This document shows positions 1 through 8,056 of a stretch of DNA of 64,000 bases, in pieces; positions within the stretch are counted from its first letter, which is position 1; every line of letters begins with the position of its first letter. Source of the stretch: an uncultured Flavobacteriaceae bacterium (lineage in GTDB: Bacteria > Bacteroidota > Bacteroidia > Flavobacteriales > Flavobacteriaceae); NCBI GenBank assembly GCA_937929935.1, contig CALFUL010000021.1, positions 62,001-126,000 on the forward strand. Reading direction: 5' to 3'. The notes beneath the pieces are model-generated. The model did not search any database. It was not told where the DNA came from and was given only the letters and a program-made list of their open reading frames with translations. The position numbers and the translations under genes were made by a program.

Positions 1-270
1 TGACACTTTTGGATACACTCCGAAATCTTGGGGTAAATAACCTAAAACCTTTCTTATTTCTTCTGGTTCTTCAAAAACATCAATATCATTAAATTCTATT
101 GAACCGCTATCAGCGAGTTGCAGTGTGGCAATGGTACGCATCAACGTAGATTTTCCGGCACCGTTAGGGCCTAATAGTCCAAACATTCCTTTTCCTATTT
201 CAAGGTTCACATTATTCAAGGCCTGGGTTCCATTAGGATAGGTTTTGTTTAAATTGGTGATTAAAAGCAT
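1..270 (-). CDS. ABC transporter ATP-binding protein (N-terminal 90 residues, cut by window edge)
   Basis: Reading leftward from the ATG at 268-270, the frame is open to the window edge. It encodes the N-terminal 90 residues of an ABC ATPase, the cytoplasmic motor subunit of a membrane exporter or drug/Na+ efflux-type transporter. A Walker A motif (GPNGAGKST) lies near residue 35-43 and a Q-loop (LPQDFGVYP) near residue 80-88. The Q-loop wording is typical of the ABC-2/NatA-like group. The signature, Walker B and H-loop lie outside the window, so substrate and partner permease cannot be named. There is no neighbouring permease on the visible side. Confidence 0.88.
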   Translation of the reverse strand, partial: MLLITNLNKTYPNGTQALNNVNLEIGKGMFGLLGPNGAGKSTLMRTIATLQLADSGSIEFNDIDVFEEPEEIRKVLGYLPQDFGVYPKVS

Positions 271-342
271 AGTTTTTAGTTTTACGGTTATTAATCTTAC
301 AAGGTAGGTGTTAATTTCTCTTTTAATGTTACAAATTAACCC

Positions 343-419
343 TTACTTATTTGTGCCAAAGAAAGGGTAAAATTAATGTGAAATGCAAAATAAGTAACCC
401 TATTTTTATAAAAATAGGG
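343..419. repeat. Two inverted repeats in the spacer upstream of the ABC gene
   Basis: TTACTTATTTG at 343-353 is mirrored by CAAAATAAGTAA at 386-397. Immediately next to it is a 22-bp palindrome (CCCTATTTTT at 398-407, AAAAATAGGG at 410-419). Neither has a run of T typical of a terminator, and they lie between the end of the broken regulator gene and the ABC gene. They could be operators or a 3-prime hairpin. The rest of 271-505 shows nothing recognisable. Confidence 0.4.
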
Positions 420-505
420 AGCCAAATAAGATTACAAAGCACTGATTATTAATATTTTAACTACATTTTTTCTAAAAACGAAGTTAAAAACGTTAGTATT
501 CAATT

Positions 506-1189
506 TTAGTGCTCTTTATTCACTTTTTTAATAAATAAAGAAGGTGACAAGCCTGTATTTTGTTTGAAATATTTAGTGAATGAATCAACACTTTTATAAC
601 CAATTTCTTCTGCAATAGCTTTTACAGAATATTGCCGCATTTGGTTATTAGTTTTTAGCTCAGTAACAATGTAATTAATCCGAATCTCGTTTACAAATGC
701 ATTAAAAGTAGTATTCAAATGATTATTGATTACATTAGAAAGATATGATGTATTTGTTTTTAACTTTTTAGCCGTATTATAAAGCGTAGTTTTGGGTTTA
801 AGAAAAAACCCTTCTTCATTCAGTCGGGCAATTTGTCGAATCAATTCTGCAACTTTTTCATCTTTTATGACTAATGCTTGTGTTGTTTGAGAAATACCCG
901 TCTCATTCAAATCTTTACTATTTTCAATACGCTGTCTGTTCATTAGCGTATTAAACTTTGCCTGATTTTGCTTTTGTTTAAAGATTATGAAAAGCGTTGT
1001 AAATAACACTAAAACTCCAATCATATACCATAAGTAACTTATATAGTCTTCTAGTTTGCTTTTTGCCTCTCTTTCCTTTATTTGAAGGTCTTTGGTTTCA
1101 ATACCATGCAACCCCTCCATAACTTTCATTCTTCCATCATTATATTTCTCAAGATAAAAAACCAAATCTTTTAGATATTTTTCACTCAA
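506..1189 (-). CDS. C-terminal half of a broken membrane-anchored AraC-type regulator
   Basis: This frame encodes one transmembrane segment (about residues 52-69, rich in L/V/F) followed by a cytoplasmic AraC-family DNA-binding domain in the last ~110 residues (two helix-turn-helix units, ending around 'IGYKSVDSFTKYFKQNTGLSPSLF'-type helices). The TTG at 1187-1189 is only the first possible start. The reading frame stays open back to a TGA at 1259-1261 and clearly coding text precedes the TTG (HEIYEQKGSKEL). It is in the same frame as the TPR gene at 1265-2215. In this family the TPR, membrane and AraC parts form one ~560-residue protein, so this is read as the downstream half of an interrupted gene. 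Confidence 0.75.
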   Translation of the reverse strand: MSEKYLKDLVFYLEKYNDGRMKVMEGLHGIETKDLQIKEREAKSKLEDYISYLWYMIGVLVLFTTLFIIFKQKQNQAKFNTLMNRQRIENSKDLNETGISQTTQALVIKDEKVAELIRQIARLNEEGFFLKPKTTLYNTAKKLKTNTSYLSNVINNHLNTTFNAFVNEIRINYIVTELKTNNQMRQYSVKAIAEEIGYKSVDSFTKYFKQNTGLSPSLFIKKVNKEH

Positions 1190-1264
1190 CTCCTTACTTC
1201 CTTTTTGTTCATAAATCTCATGCGATAAACTGAAAAATTCTGGATCGAGTAACGGTTTTCATTC

Positions 1265-2215
1265 TTAATAAGAAGGGCCATTTGCAATGTAATTCAAATA
1301 AACAATTGAACTATCTATTTTATTTAAATCAAGATAAATACTGCTCATTTTTATTAATAATTGGCTTGGCATTCGAGCATAATCACCAAATTGCTCACTT
1401 CCATATTTCTTGTACTTTGTTAGTGCTTTATTTAAATCTCCTTCACGATAAGCCTGGTTTCCTTCATTAAATAAAGTTCTAAATTTCATAAAATCTTTAC
1501 CGCTTATTTGCACCTCTTTTTCATACTTTTTTAAATACAGATTCACTGAATCAGTATTTCCAAATTCGCCATGAATATTTGCTATTGCTAAAGCCAAGAA
1601 CTGTCTCCAATTGCTCGAATGAGATGTGTCATTAAATACTGAGTCAAGCTCCATATTAAACATCTTTACATAAAGGTCTAATGCTGAACCGTTTCTGCAA
1701 ATAATCTGATTTAGCCGTACTAATTCTGATCTTGCTGTAAACAAGACCAAATTTTTATTTTTCTCAGTAGGGTATTTATCATATTCAATCAATTCATAAT
1801 ACAGTTTAAAAGCCTTTTCATATTCAAAGAGATCAGAATATGCTGAAGCCATCAAAATTTTAGTTTGTGGTGTAAATTCATTGAGATTATTCTTATCAAT
1901 GATTTCAGAAACCTTAGTTAGATAGTCAAGTGCTAACCTAGAATTATTTTCTAAATAAATATTTCCAGCTACTGTATATATGACAGCTTTGTCATATTCA
2001 TTATAGTCAGACACCCCTTTTAGTAATTCTTCAGTTTCATGAATTGCTTTAGTTATTTCATTATTGTTATTCCAAGAATAGATGCTATCGATCTGTTTTT
2101 GTAATTCTGGATTTTCATTTTGGGAAAAAGAAATACATGAAAAAAGAGCAATTACAAGATATACTGCCAACTGAAAAGGTCTAAAATTCACTAAGAGATT
2201 TCGGTAATATGTCAT
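1265..2215 (-). CDS. N-terminal TPR half of a broken membrane-anchored AraC-type regulator
   Basis: A signal-anchor (VYLVIALFSCISFS, residues ~18-31) is followed by ~280 residues of helical repeats of TPR type, presumably periplasmic. The frame stops at TAA (1265-1267). After one Glu codon there is a TGA (1259-1261), and the same frame then continues for 250 codons into a membrane segment and AraC domain. TPR-TM-AraC proteins of this length are common regulators in Flavobacteriia, where the TPR part senses a periplasmic signal. With both stops the protein would lose its DNA-binding part. A -7 box (TATTTTTG on the minus strand, 2217-2224) ends only one base before the ATG, suggesting a leaderless message. 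Confidence 0.75.
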   Translation of the reverse strand: MTYYRNLLVNFRPFQLAVYLVIALFSCISFSQNENPELQKQIDSIYSWNNNNEITKAIHETEELLKGVSDYNEYDKAVIYTVAGNIYLENNSRLALDYLTKVSEIIDKNNLNEFTPQTKILMASAYSDLFEYEKAFKLYYELIEYDKYPTEKNKNLVLFTARSELVRLNQIICRNGSALDLYVKMFNMELDSVFNDTSHSSNWRQFLALAIANIHGEFGNTDSVNLYLKKYEKEVQISGKDFMKFRTLFNEGNQAYREGDLNKALTKYKKYGSEQFGDYARMPSQLLIKMSSIYLDLNKIDSSIVYLNYIANGPSY

Positions 2216-2216
2216 C

Positions 2217-2224
2217 CAAAAATA
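2217..2224 (-). promoter_or_regulatory. -7 box (TATTTTTG) of the TPR/AraC gene
   Basis: It matches the Bacteroidota -7 consensus TAnnTTTG and lies directly against the ATG at 2213-2215. No clear -33 TTG was found at 19-20 bp. Confidence 0.4.
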
Positions 2225-2301
2225 TACGTTGCTAAAGCAAAGGTTTTAAATCACAATTTATGCATTTAAACTCAATACTAAAGTATTAGTATTTGATGCA
2301 C

Positions 2302-2309
2302 TATCTTTG
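2302..2309 (+). promoter_or_regulatory. -7 box (TATCTTTG) of hemB
   Basis: TATCTTTG matches TAnnTTTG. A TTG codon inside this box (2307-2309) is in frame with hemB and could be mistaken for its start. The box argues for the downstream ATG at 2328. Confidence 0.55.
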
Positions 2310-2327
2310 TTTTATAACAATGAATAC

Positions 2328-3317
2328 ATGTATCCACTACGTAGAAATAGACGTTTAAGAGCAAATGAATCGATCCGCCATTTGGTGCGCGAAACAATTC
2401 TGACCCCCAGTGATTTTTTAGTCCCGCTTTTTGTAGTTGAAGGTAAAGGGGTTAGAGAAGAAATTACCTCTATGCCTGATTACTATAGACTGAGTTTAGA
2501 TCATCTTGAAAAAGAAGTAAAAGAACTTTGGGGTATGGGGCTTTGCGCAGTACTTCTTTTTGTAAAAGTACCTGACCCTCTAAAAGATAATAAAGGCACT
2601 GAGGCATTGAACCCTGACGGACTCATGCAACGCGCTATAAAAGCGGTTAAAAATGCTTGCCCAGATATGTTGGTTATGACTGATGTGGCCCTAGACCCCT
2701 ATTCATCTTTTGGTCATGATGGCATTGTGAAAGACGGTCAAATTGTTAATGATGATACGGTGGATGTACTTGCCGAAATGAGTGTTAGCCATGCTGCTGC
2801 TGGAGCAAATTTTGTTGCCCCTAGTGATATGATGGATGGTCGCATTCTCAGCATTCGGGAAGCTTTAGAAGATGAAGGCCATGTGAATACCGGCATTATG
2901 AGTTATAGTGCAAAATACGCGAGCGCCTTTTACGGCCCGTTTCGCGATGCTTTAGATTCTGCTCCAGCTGCTATAAAAGATGTGCCTAAGGATAAAAAAA
3001 CATATCAAATGGATTCAGCCAACAGATTTGAAGCCATTTCTGAAACCCAACAAGATATTGATGAAGGTGCTGATATTGTCATGATCAAACCCGGTTTGGC
3101 CTATCTTGATATTGTGCGTGAAATTAGAAACGAAGTAGATGTGCCCATTGCCGTTTATCAAGTAAGCGGCGAATATGCAATGCTCAAGGCAGCGGCAGAA
3201 AAAGGATGGCTAGACCATGATGCAGTTATGATGGAACAATTGATTTCAATCAAAAGAGCGGGTGCCAACTTTATTGCTAGTTATTTTGCGAAAGATGCCG
3301 TAAAACTTATGGGATAA
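2328..3317 (+). CDS. hemB: Porphobilinogen synthase (delta-aminolevulinic acid dehydratase)
   Basis: This enzyme condenses two 5-aminolevulinate molecules to porphobilinogen, the second common step of tetrapyrrole (haem) synthesis, in the cytoplasm. At 329 residues it is full length. The two active-site lysines are visible: K196 (SAKYAS) and the Schiff-base lysine K254 (MIKPGLAYLD). The metal-site loop at about 118-132 reads TDVALDPYSSFGHDG, with aspartates where the E. coli type has zinc-binding cysteines. This is the Asp-rich (plant-like, Mg-dependent) class. The start is taken at the ATG 2328, giving MYPLRRNRRLR, because the upstream in-frame TTG is inside the -7 box. It appears monocistronic, with a hairpin just downstream. 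Confidence 0.97.
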   Translation: MYPLRRNRRLRANESIRHLVRETILTPSDFLVPLFVVEGKGVREEITSMPDYYRLSLDHLEKEVKELWGMGLCAVLLFVKVPDPLKDNKGTEALNPDGLMQRAIKAVKNACPDMLVMTDVALDPYSSFGHDGIVKDGQIVNDDTVDVLAEMSVSHAAAGANFVAPSDMMDGRILSIREALEDEGHVNTGIMSYSAKYASAFYGPFRDALDSAPAAIKDVPKDKKTYQMDSANRFEAISETQQDIDEGADIVMIKPGLAYLDIVREIRNEVDVPIAVYQVSGEYAMLKAAAEKGWLDHDAVMMEQLISIKRAGANFIASYFAKDAVKLMG

Positions 3318-3331
3318 GATAACGATTTGAC

Positions 3332-3352
3332 ATTCCTAACGACGTTAGGAAT
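3332..3352 (+). terminator. Hairpin after hemB
   Basis: A perfect 9-bp stem (ATTCCTAAC / GTTAGGAAT) with a 3-nt loop starts 14 bp after the hemB stop. The following run (CTAAATTT) is only weakly T-rich, so termination is plausible but not certain. Confidence 0.45.
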
Positions 3353-3408
3353 CTAAATTTAGCTATCAATAGGTTCCATGATTTTTGGAATTGTAGTGCT
3401 TTAGAAAA

Positions 3409-4737
3409 ATGCAAAAAATACTTTTTATACTTTTTGGTATATTTATGTTAACCGCCCATTCTCAGAAAGGTAGCGTAGTTGATTTGAATCTCGATTTACT
3501 CAAAGAACTAGAATATGGCAACCCCTCAGAAGTTCAATTAGATTCAGTTTTTATTCATACACAAGTGGATTCTATAATGGCCTGGGCCATTGATCAAAAT
3601 GCTTTTCCTGGGGCGCAACTACTAGTGGCTAAAAACTCAAAAATCATCTTTCACAAAACCTATGGTTTTCACACCTACAATAAGGTACAGCCAGTTGCTT
3701 TAAATGACCTATACGATTTGGCATCGGTCACAAAAATAACAGCGGCTTTACCTGCGCTCATGAAATTAATTGATGATGGTAAACTAGATTTAGATAAACC
3801 CTTTAGCAATTATTGGAAACCTTGGCAACAAATCGATAACAAAAAAGACATAACGCTACGAGAAATATTGGCACATCAGTCAGGTCTTAAACCTTATATT
3901 GTTTTTTTAAATGAGGTGCTGAAAAAAAATGGTAAGCTTAAAAAAAGATACGTCAAAGCATCCCGAAAAAACAACTATTCAAAAAAGGCTTATAAGGGCT
4001 TCTTCATTCGAAATAATTTTAATGAAAAAATGTATCGAATGATTGAGAAATCATCCGTAGGAGAAAAAAAATACAAATATTCGGGACTCACATTTTTAAT
4101 TTTTCCGAAGCTCATTGAACAACTATCTGAGCAGTCATATGAAAGTTATCTTCATGAAAATTTCTATATCCCCTTAGGAGCAAAAACATTAGGTTTTTTA
4201 CCTGAATTTAAAAATTATCCGAACAAAATTGTGCCTACAGAAAAAGATACGCTTTTTCGAAAATCTGTGGTAAAAGGATGGGTTCACGATGAAAATGCAG
4301 CTTTATTGGGCGGTGTTTCTGGAAATGCTGGTTTATTTGGGTCCGCTGAAGATTTAGCTAAAATGATGCAGCTTTATTTAAACTTCGGAACCTACAATCA
4401 AGAACGTTTTATCAACAAAGAGACATTATTAGAATTCACAAGAGTTCAATATTCTGAAAATGACAACCGCAGAGGTTTAGGCTTTGACAAACCTTTACTC
4501 AATAATTCAAGTTTACCACTTTCAAAAGCATATCCGGCCCCAGAAGTGAGTGCTGAAAGTTTTGGTCACAGCGGCTTTACAGGTACTTTTGTTTGGGCAG
4601 ATCCTGAAGCACAATTGGTTTTCATTTTCTTATCAAACAGAGTTCAACCTACACGTGAAAATAGAAATTTATATACCCATAATATTCGGGGGGCATTACA
4701 ACAAGTTTTCTACAAAGCAATTATATCTTCAGAATAA
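3409..4737 (+). CDS. Exported serine hydrolase of the beta-lactamase (class C/PBP) superfamily
   Basis: A signal peptide (residues 1-~18, cleaved near AHSQ) precedes a ~380-residue beta-lactamase/D-alanyl-peptidase fold. The nucleophile motif is S106-V-T-K109. The second motif is Y224-S-G rather than the usual YxN. The third is H387-S-G389 in place of KTG. The layout matches the stand-alone esterase/peptidase-like members; in many Bacteroidota a similar domain is fused behind a GH3 N-acetylglucosaminidase, but no GH3 part is present here. A Lys-rich insert (~170-200) separates motifs one and two. Substrate unknown; a cell-wall peptide or ester is possible. Confidence 0.85.
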   Translation: MQKILFILFGIFMLTAHSQKGSVVDLNLDLLKELEYGNPSEVQLDSVFIHTQVDSIMAWAIDQNAFPGAQLLVAKNSKIIFHKTYGFHTYNKVQPVALNDLYDLASVTKITAALPALMKLIDDGKLDLDKPFSNYWKPWQQIDNKKDITLREILAHQSGLKPYIVFLNEVLKKNGKLKKRYVKASRKNNYSKKAYKGFFIRNNFNEKMYRMIEKSSVGEKKYKYSGLTFLIFPKLIEQLSEQSYESYLHENFYIPLGAKTLGFLPEFKNYPNKIVPTEKDTLFRKSVVKGWVHDENAALLGGVSGNAGLFGSAEDLAKMMQLYLNFGTYNQERFINKETLLEFTRVQYSENDNRRGLGFDKPLLNNSSLPLSKAYPAPEVSAESFGHSGFTGTFVWADPEAQLVFIFLSNRVQPTRENRNLYTHNIRGALQQVFYKAIISSE

Positions 4738-4786
4738 CCAAATATTAGCTCTTGTTTTTTGGTATCTTAGTCGCATATTTAATACT

Positions 4787-5923
4787 ATGGGTTTATTACT
4801 TTTTTACGCATTCATTTCGATTTTCTTTTCATTTTTATGTTCGATACTTGAGGCTGTCTTACTTAGCATAACCTCCACTTTTATAAGTGTTAAGAAAAAA
4901 GAAGGTAAGGCTTACGCTGAAACTTTTGAGACTTTAAAAGCTGATGTTGACAAGCCTTTAATTGCCATTTTAACGCTTAATACTATCGCCCATACCGTTG
5001 GTGCTATTCTTGTTGGTGTTCAAGCAAAGGTTGCATATTCTGAGCTATACGGCAGCACTCCCCGTTCTATTTTTGGAATGGAATTCACTGAAGATTTAAT
5101 GGTAGGTGTGGTATCTACTTTAATGACCATTTTAATTTTGGTGGCTTCTGAAATTATACCCAAAACAATTGGTGCTACCTATTGGAAAAGCCTGGCCAAT
5201 TTTACAGCAAAAACATTAACCATAATGGTGCTTTTCTTGAAATACACTGGTTTACTGTGGGTGCTTCAATTGTTTACCAAATTAGTTGGCGGAAAAGGTC
5301 ATCATGGTAGTGCGTTGAGTAGAGAAGATTTTACTGCGATGGCTGATATTGCCGAAGAAGATGGTGTTTTTGAACAATCAGAAAGCACGATTATCAAAAA
5401 TTTATTACGTTTTGATGAAGTACTAGTAAAGCATGTAATGACCCCAAGAACGGTCATGAAAATTGCTGATGAAACAAATACGATTCAGGCCTTTTTTGAC
5501 GATAATTCAAAAATGAGATTTTCTCGTATTCCTGTTTTTAGTGATAAAGAAGATCACATTACAGGGTTTGTTTTAAAAGATAATATTCTTGAGGAATTAG
5601 TACATGGCAATGGCAACAAGAATTTAAAAGATATTAAAAGAGAACTAAAAGTTGTTGAGCGTAATACGCCCATACCAAAATTGTTTGAGTTATTTGTAGG
5701 TAAAAGAGAGCATATTGCCTTAGTGGTAGATGAATATGGATCAGTAAGTGGCTTGGTTACCATGGAAGATGTGATCGAAACCTTATTAGGTTTAGAGATC
5801 ATGGATGAAAGTGACAACGTAGCCGATCTTCAACATTTAGCCCGTAAGAAATGGGAGACTCGTGCGCGTCAGACAGGCATAATTACCAATGAAACAAAAG
5901 TTTCAGACGAAGATTGCGATTAA
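4787..5923 (+). CDS. CNNM-domain (DUF21) / CBS-pair membrane protein, CorC/HlyC-like
   Basis: 378 residues. The N-terminal DUF21/CNNM transmembrane domain (~1-185) has three to four hydrophobic helices starting right at the ATG (GLLLFYAFISIFFSFLCSIL). It is followed by a CBS pair (~200-335; HVMTPRTVM and ALVVDEYGSVSGLVTMEDVIETLLG). The usual C-terminal CorC_HlyC domain is missing; the protein ends soon after the second CBS motif. Family members are linked to Mg2+/Co2+ efflux and are gated by nucleotide binding to the CBS pair. An in-frame extension upstream would run far back over the previous gene, so the ATG at 4787 is chosen. Confidence 0.9.
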   Translation: MGLLLFYAFISIFFSFLCSILEAVLLSITSTFISVKKKEGKAYAETFETLKADVDKPLIAILTLNTIAHTVGAILVGVQAKVAYSELYGSTPRSIFGMEFTEDLMVGVVSTLMTILILVASEIIPKTIGATYWKSLANFTAKTLTIMVLFLKYTGLLWVLQLFTKLVGGKGHHGSALSREDFTAMADIAEEDGVFEQSESTIIKNLLRFDEVLVKHVMTPRTVMKIADETNTIQAFFDDNSKMRFSRIPVFSDKEDHITGFVLKDNILEELVHGNGNKNLKDIKRELKVVERNTPIPKLFELFVGKREHIALVVDEYGSVSGLVTMEDVIETLLGLEIMDESDNVADLQHLARKKWETRARQTGIITNETKVSDEDCD

Positions 5924-5935
5924 TAATTCTATTTC

Positions 5936-6412
5936 ATGAAAACAGCACGTATTCATACTCCGCTAGGTATTACTGAGATAATGGCAGATGAAAAAGGGGT
6001 AGCATCAATTACACTTTTAGATAATGAAGAAGCTTTTTCTGAAGTTATTCCTGAAGCTTTAAAAGAGGCTGTTGACCAACTTCAAGAATATTTTGACGGT
6101 AGTAGAAAAACATTCTCTTTTGAGATGAACCCACAAGGAACGGAGTTTCAAAAGAAAGTTTGGATGGGTTTATTAGATATACCCTACAGTAAAACCCTCT
6201 CCTATTTAGAATTTTCAAAAATTTTAGGTGATGTAAAAGCGATTCGAGCGGTTGCTAGCGCAAACGGAAGAAACCCGATAGCAATTGCGATACCGTGCCA
6301 TAGAGTTATTGGCAGTGATGGGTCATTGACAGGTTATGCCAGTGGCTTGCATCGAAAAAAATGGTTGTTGGATCATGAAAATCCTGTAAAACAACAATCG
6401 CTTTTTTCCTAA
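5936..6412 (+). CDS. ogt: Methylated-DNA--[protein]-cysteine S-methyltransferase
   Basis: A suicide repair protein that takes the methyl group from O6-methylguanine onto its own cysteine. The invariant motif PCHRVIG is present with the acceptor C121, and the DNA-binding stretch before it (IRAVASANGRNP) is intact. 158 residues, normal for the single-domain Ogt form without the Ada N-terminal domain. It starts 12 bp after the CBS protein and probably shares its transcript. Its end overlaps the convergent lipoprotein gene by four bases. Confidence 0.95.
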   Translation: MKTARIHTPLGITEIMADEKGVASITLLDNEEAFSEVIPEALKEAVDQLQEYFDGSRKTFSFEMNPQGTEFQKKVWMGLLDIPYSKTLSYLEFSKILGDVKAIRAVASANGRNPIAIAIPCHRVIGSDGSLTGYASGLHRKKWLLDHENPVKQQSLFS

Positions 6413-7125
6413 TTACATTCTATGGTACTGAATTCATTAGTTTCTGAAGTAGCCGTATTGAATTCAATATCTTTAAAAAGAACAAAACTGTCTAGGCCAT
6501 GACCCGATGATCTTGGGGCAACTTCCATGGTATAAATACCTGCATTCTGAAAATCAATATAAATATCATGAGCGTCATGATCATTGGTACTCGATTGCCA
6601 TTTAAAATCTAAATCACTACCGCCACGATATATTTTAAACCATCCGTCATGTGAAGCTCCTGCCGGAATAGGGCTTTTACCTGTACCATCAGGATAAACC
6701 CGTGCCGTATTATCTTTTAATCCGTAAAAGTTATGAGCATCTGCAAAACGCAACCAACTGTCATTGTGATCGGTGCCATTTGAACCAATTAAAACTGCCG
6801 ATTTCCATACAAACCTGTATGTTCCCGGATTTTGAATTTTGATTGTAAAATTTGCAAACCCCTCTTCTGGTTTATGCAAATATTGGTCTCCTTCCCAAAC
6901 CATATATCCTTTACCTGAAAAATTACCGTTGTTTTTAAATTTCCAGTCTCCAGAAAATTCGGCGTTTTCAAATTCAACGTTAACTAAACCGTCTTTTTCA
7001 ACAAATAAGTAGGTGCCCGCATTGGTACATAATTCATCAATAACCGCATCACTGCTGCATGAAAAGACAAGACCTATATATAGCACTAAAGCTAAATTTT
7101 TGATTTGAATGTGTGATGATTTCAT
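6409..7125 (-). CDS. Lipoprotein with a beta-sandwich, carbohydrate-binding-like domain
   Basis: The lipobox (VFSC, Cys23) predicts a lipid-anchored, surface or outer-membrane protein of 238 residues. The body is rich in Gly, Asp, Trp and aromatic residues, with the pattern of a jelly-roll. 'AGIYTMEVAPRSSGHGLDSF' near the C-terminus resembles the closing strands of CBM6/GH115-C-type modules. I cannot name a ligand; a polysaccharide or a calcium-dependent binding role is inference. An upstream in-frame extension is possible but lacks a signal sequence, so the ATG at 7123-7125 is used. It is transcribed alone, convergent with ogt. Confidence 0.7.
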   Translation of the reverse strand: MKSSHIQIKNLALVLYIGLVFSCSSDAVIDELCTNAGTYLFVEKDGLVNVEFENAEFSGDWKFKNNGNFSGKGYMVWEGDQYLHKPEEGFANFTIKIQNPGTYRFVWKSAVLIGSNGTDHNDSWLRFADAHNFYGLKDNTARVYPDGTGKSPIPAGASHDGWFKIYRGGSDLDFKWQSSTNDHDAHDIYIDFQNAGIYTMEVAPRSSGHGLDSFVLFKDIEFNTATSETNEFSTIECN

Positions 7126-7203
7126 ATTTGGGGCTTTAAGAAATATTAGAAAACTATAAATCAACGATTTACATTAAAAGCATATTGCGATTCAAGCCCA
7201 TAT

Positions 7204-7250
7204 TTCGATGAATTACAAAGCAAGGGTCGACCGTTCATCTATTCATCGAA
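7204..7250. repeat. Inverted pair of TTCGATGAAT in a divergent promoter region
   Basis: TTCGATGAAT at 7204-7213 and its exact reverse complement at 7241-7250 are separated by 27 bp. They lie between the divergent lipoprotein and exonuclease genes. The same 10-mer occurs twice in direct orientation at 28556 and 28575. This looks like an operator rather than a terminator. Confidence 0.45.
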
Positions 7251-7340
7251 TAAAACCTAGAATTTGAATGTCTTACTAATTCAAATTTGTGCGTATATTT
7301 AAAACCCCCATATCACGCTTACTTTTAAAAAACAAATAAG

Positions 7341-8054
7341 ATGTTAGATCGGGTAGAACTTGAAAATATTTTGTTTTTAGATATTGAAACTGTTCCTGAA
7401 AAAGAGCGTTTTGATGAACTTGATGACGAGAAGAAAGAGCTATGGGCACAAAAATCTAAATATCAAAGAAAGGATGATTTTACCCCAGAAGAGTTTTACG
7501 AACGCGCAGGTATTTGGGCTGAATTTGGAAGAATTATTTGCATTTCTGTAGGCTATTTTAATTTTAAAGGAGATATCAGAACCTTTAGAACTACTTCATT
7601 TCATGGCGAAGAAAAGAAATTACTCAATGAATTTAAGTCTCTTTTGATCAACCATTTTAGCAAAAACAAACATTTACTTTGTGGGCATAATGTGAAGGAG
7701 TTTGATATACCGTATATCGCCAGAAGAATGATCATTCATGGTGTTGAATTACCTTATAAACTTAATTTTTTTGGAAAAAAACCATGGGAAATTCCGCATT
7801 TAGACACGATGGAACTATGGAAATTTGGCGATTACAAACATTTTACCTCATTGAAATTGTTAGCCAACATTCTTGGTATTCCTTCGCCAAAAGTAGATAT
7901 TGATGGTAGTATGGTTCGACATGTATTTTATGAAGACAAAGACCTAGACCGTATCATCAATTATTGTGAATTAGATGTGGTTACCACAGCGCAGGTATTT
8001 CTAAGATTGCGCAATGATGATTTGATTGATGAGAGCGAAATCAAGAAGGTTTAA
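7341..8054 (+). CDS. Predicted 3'-5' exonuclease related to the PolB exonuclease domain
   Basis: 237 residues forming a DEDD-superfamily exonuclease fold. The first motif is D14-I-E16 (FLDIET), the second is a GHNVKEFDIPYIARR stretch and the third is YCELDVVTTAQ (a DEDDy-type Tyr/Asp arrangement). This is the PF10108-like stand-alone family found in many bacteria. No polymerase domain is present. Probable role: single-strand DNA or RNA trimming in repair; the precise substrate is unknown. It has its own upstream region, shared with the divergent lipoprotein, and converges with the EEP gene two bases later. Confidence 0.87.
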   Translation: MLDRVELENILFLDIETVPEKERFDELDDEKKELWAQKSKYQRKDDFTPEEFYERAGIWAEFGRIICISVGYFNFKGDIRTFRTTSFHGEEKKLLNEFKSLLINHFSKNKHLLCGHNVKEFDIPYIARRMIIHGVELPYKLNFFGKKPWEIPHLDTMELWKFGDYKHFTSLKLLANILGIPSPKVDIDGSMVRHVFYEDKDLDRIINYCELDVVTTAQVFLRLRNDDLIDESEIKKV

Positions 8055-8056
8055 AA

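Noticed and set aside
4550-4786. Long N-terminal extension of the CBS protein
   Set aside because: It lies in another frame over the serine-hydrolase gene and is low-complexity; the DUF21 domain starts at the ATG 4787.
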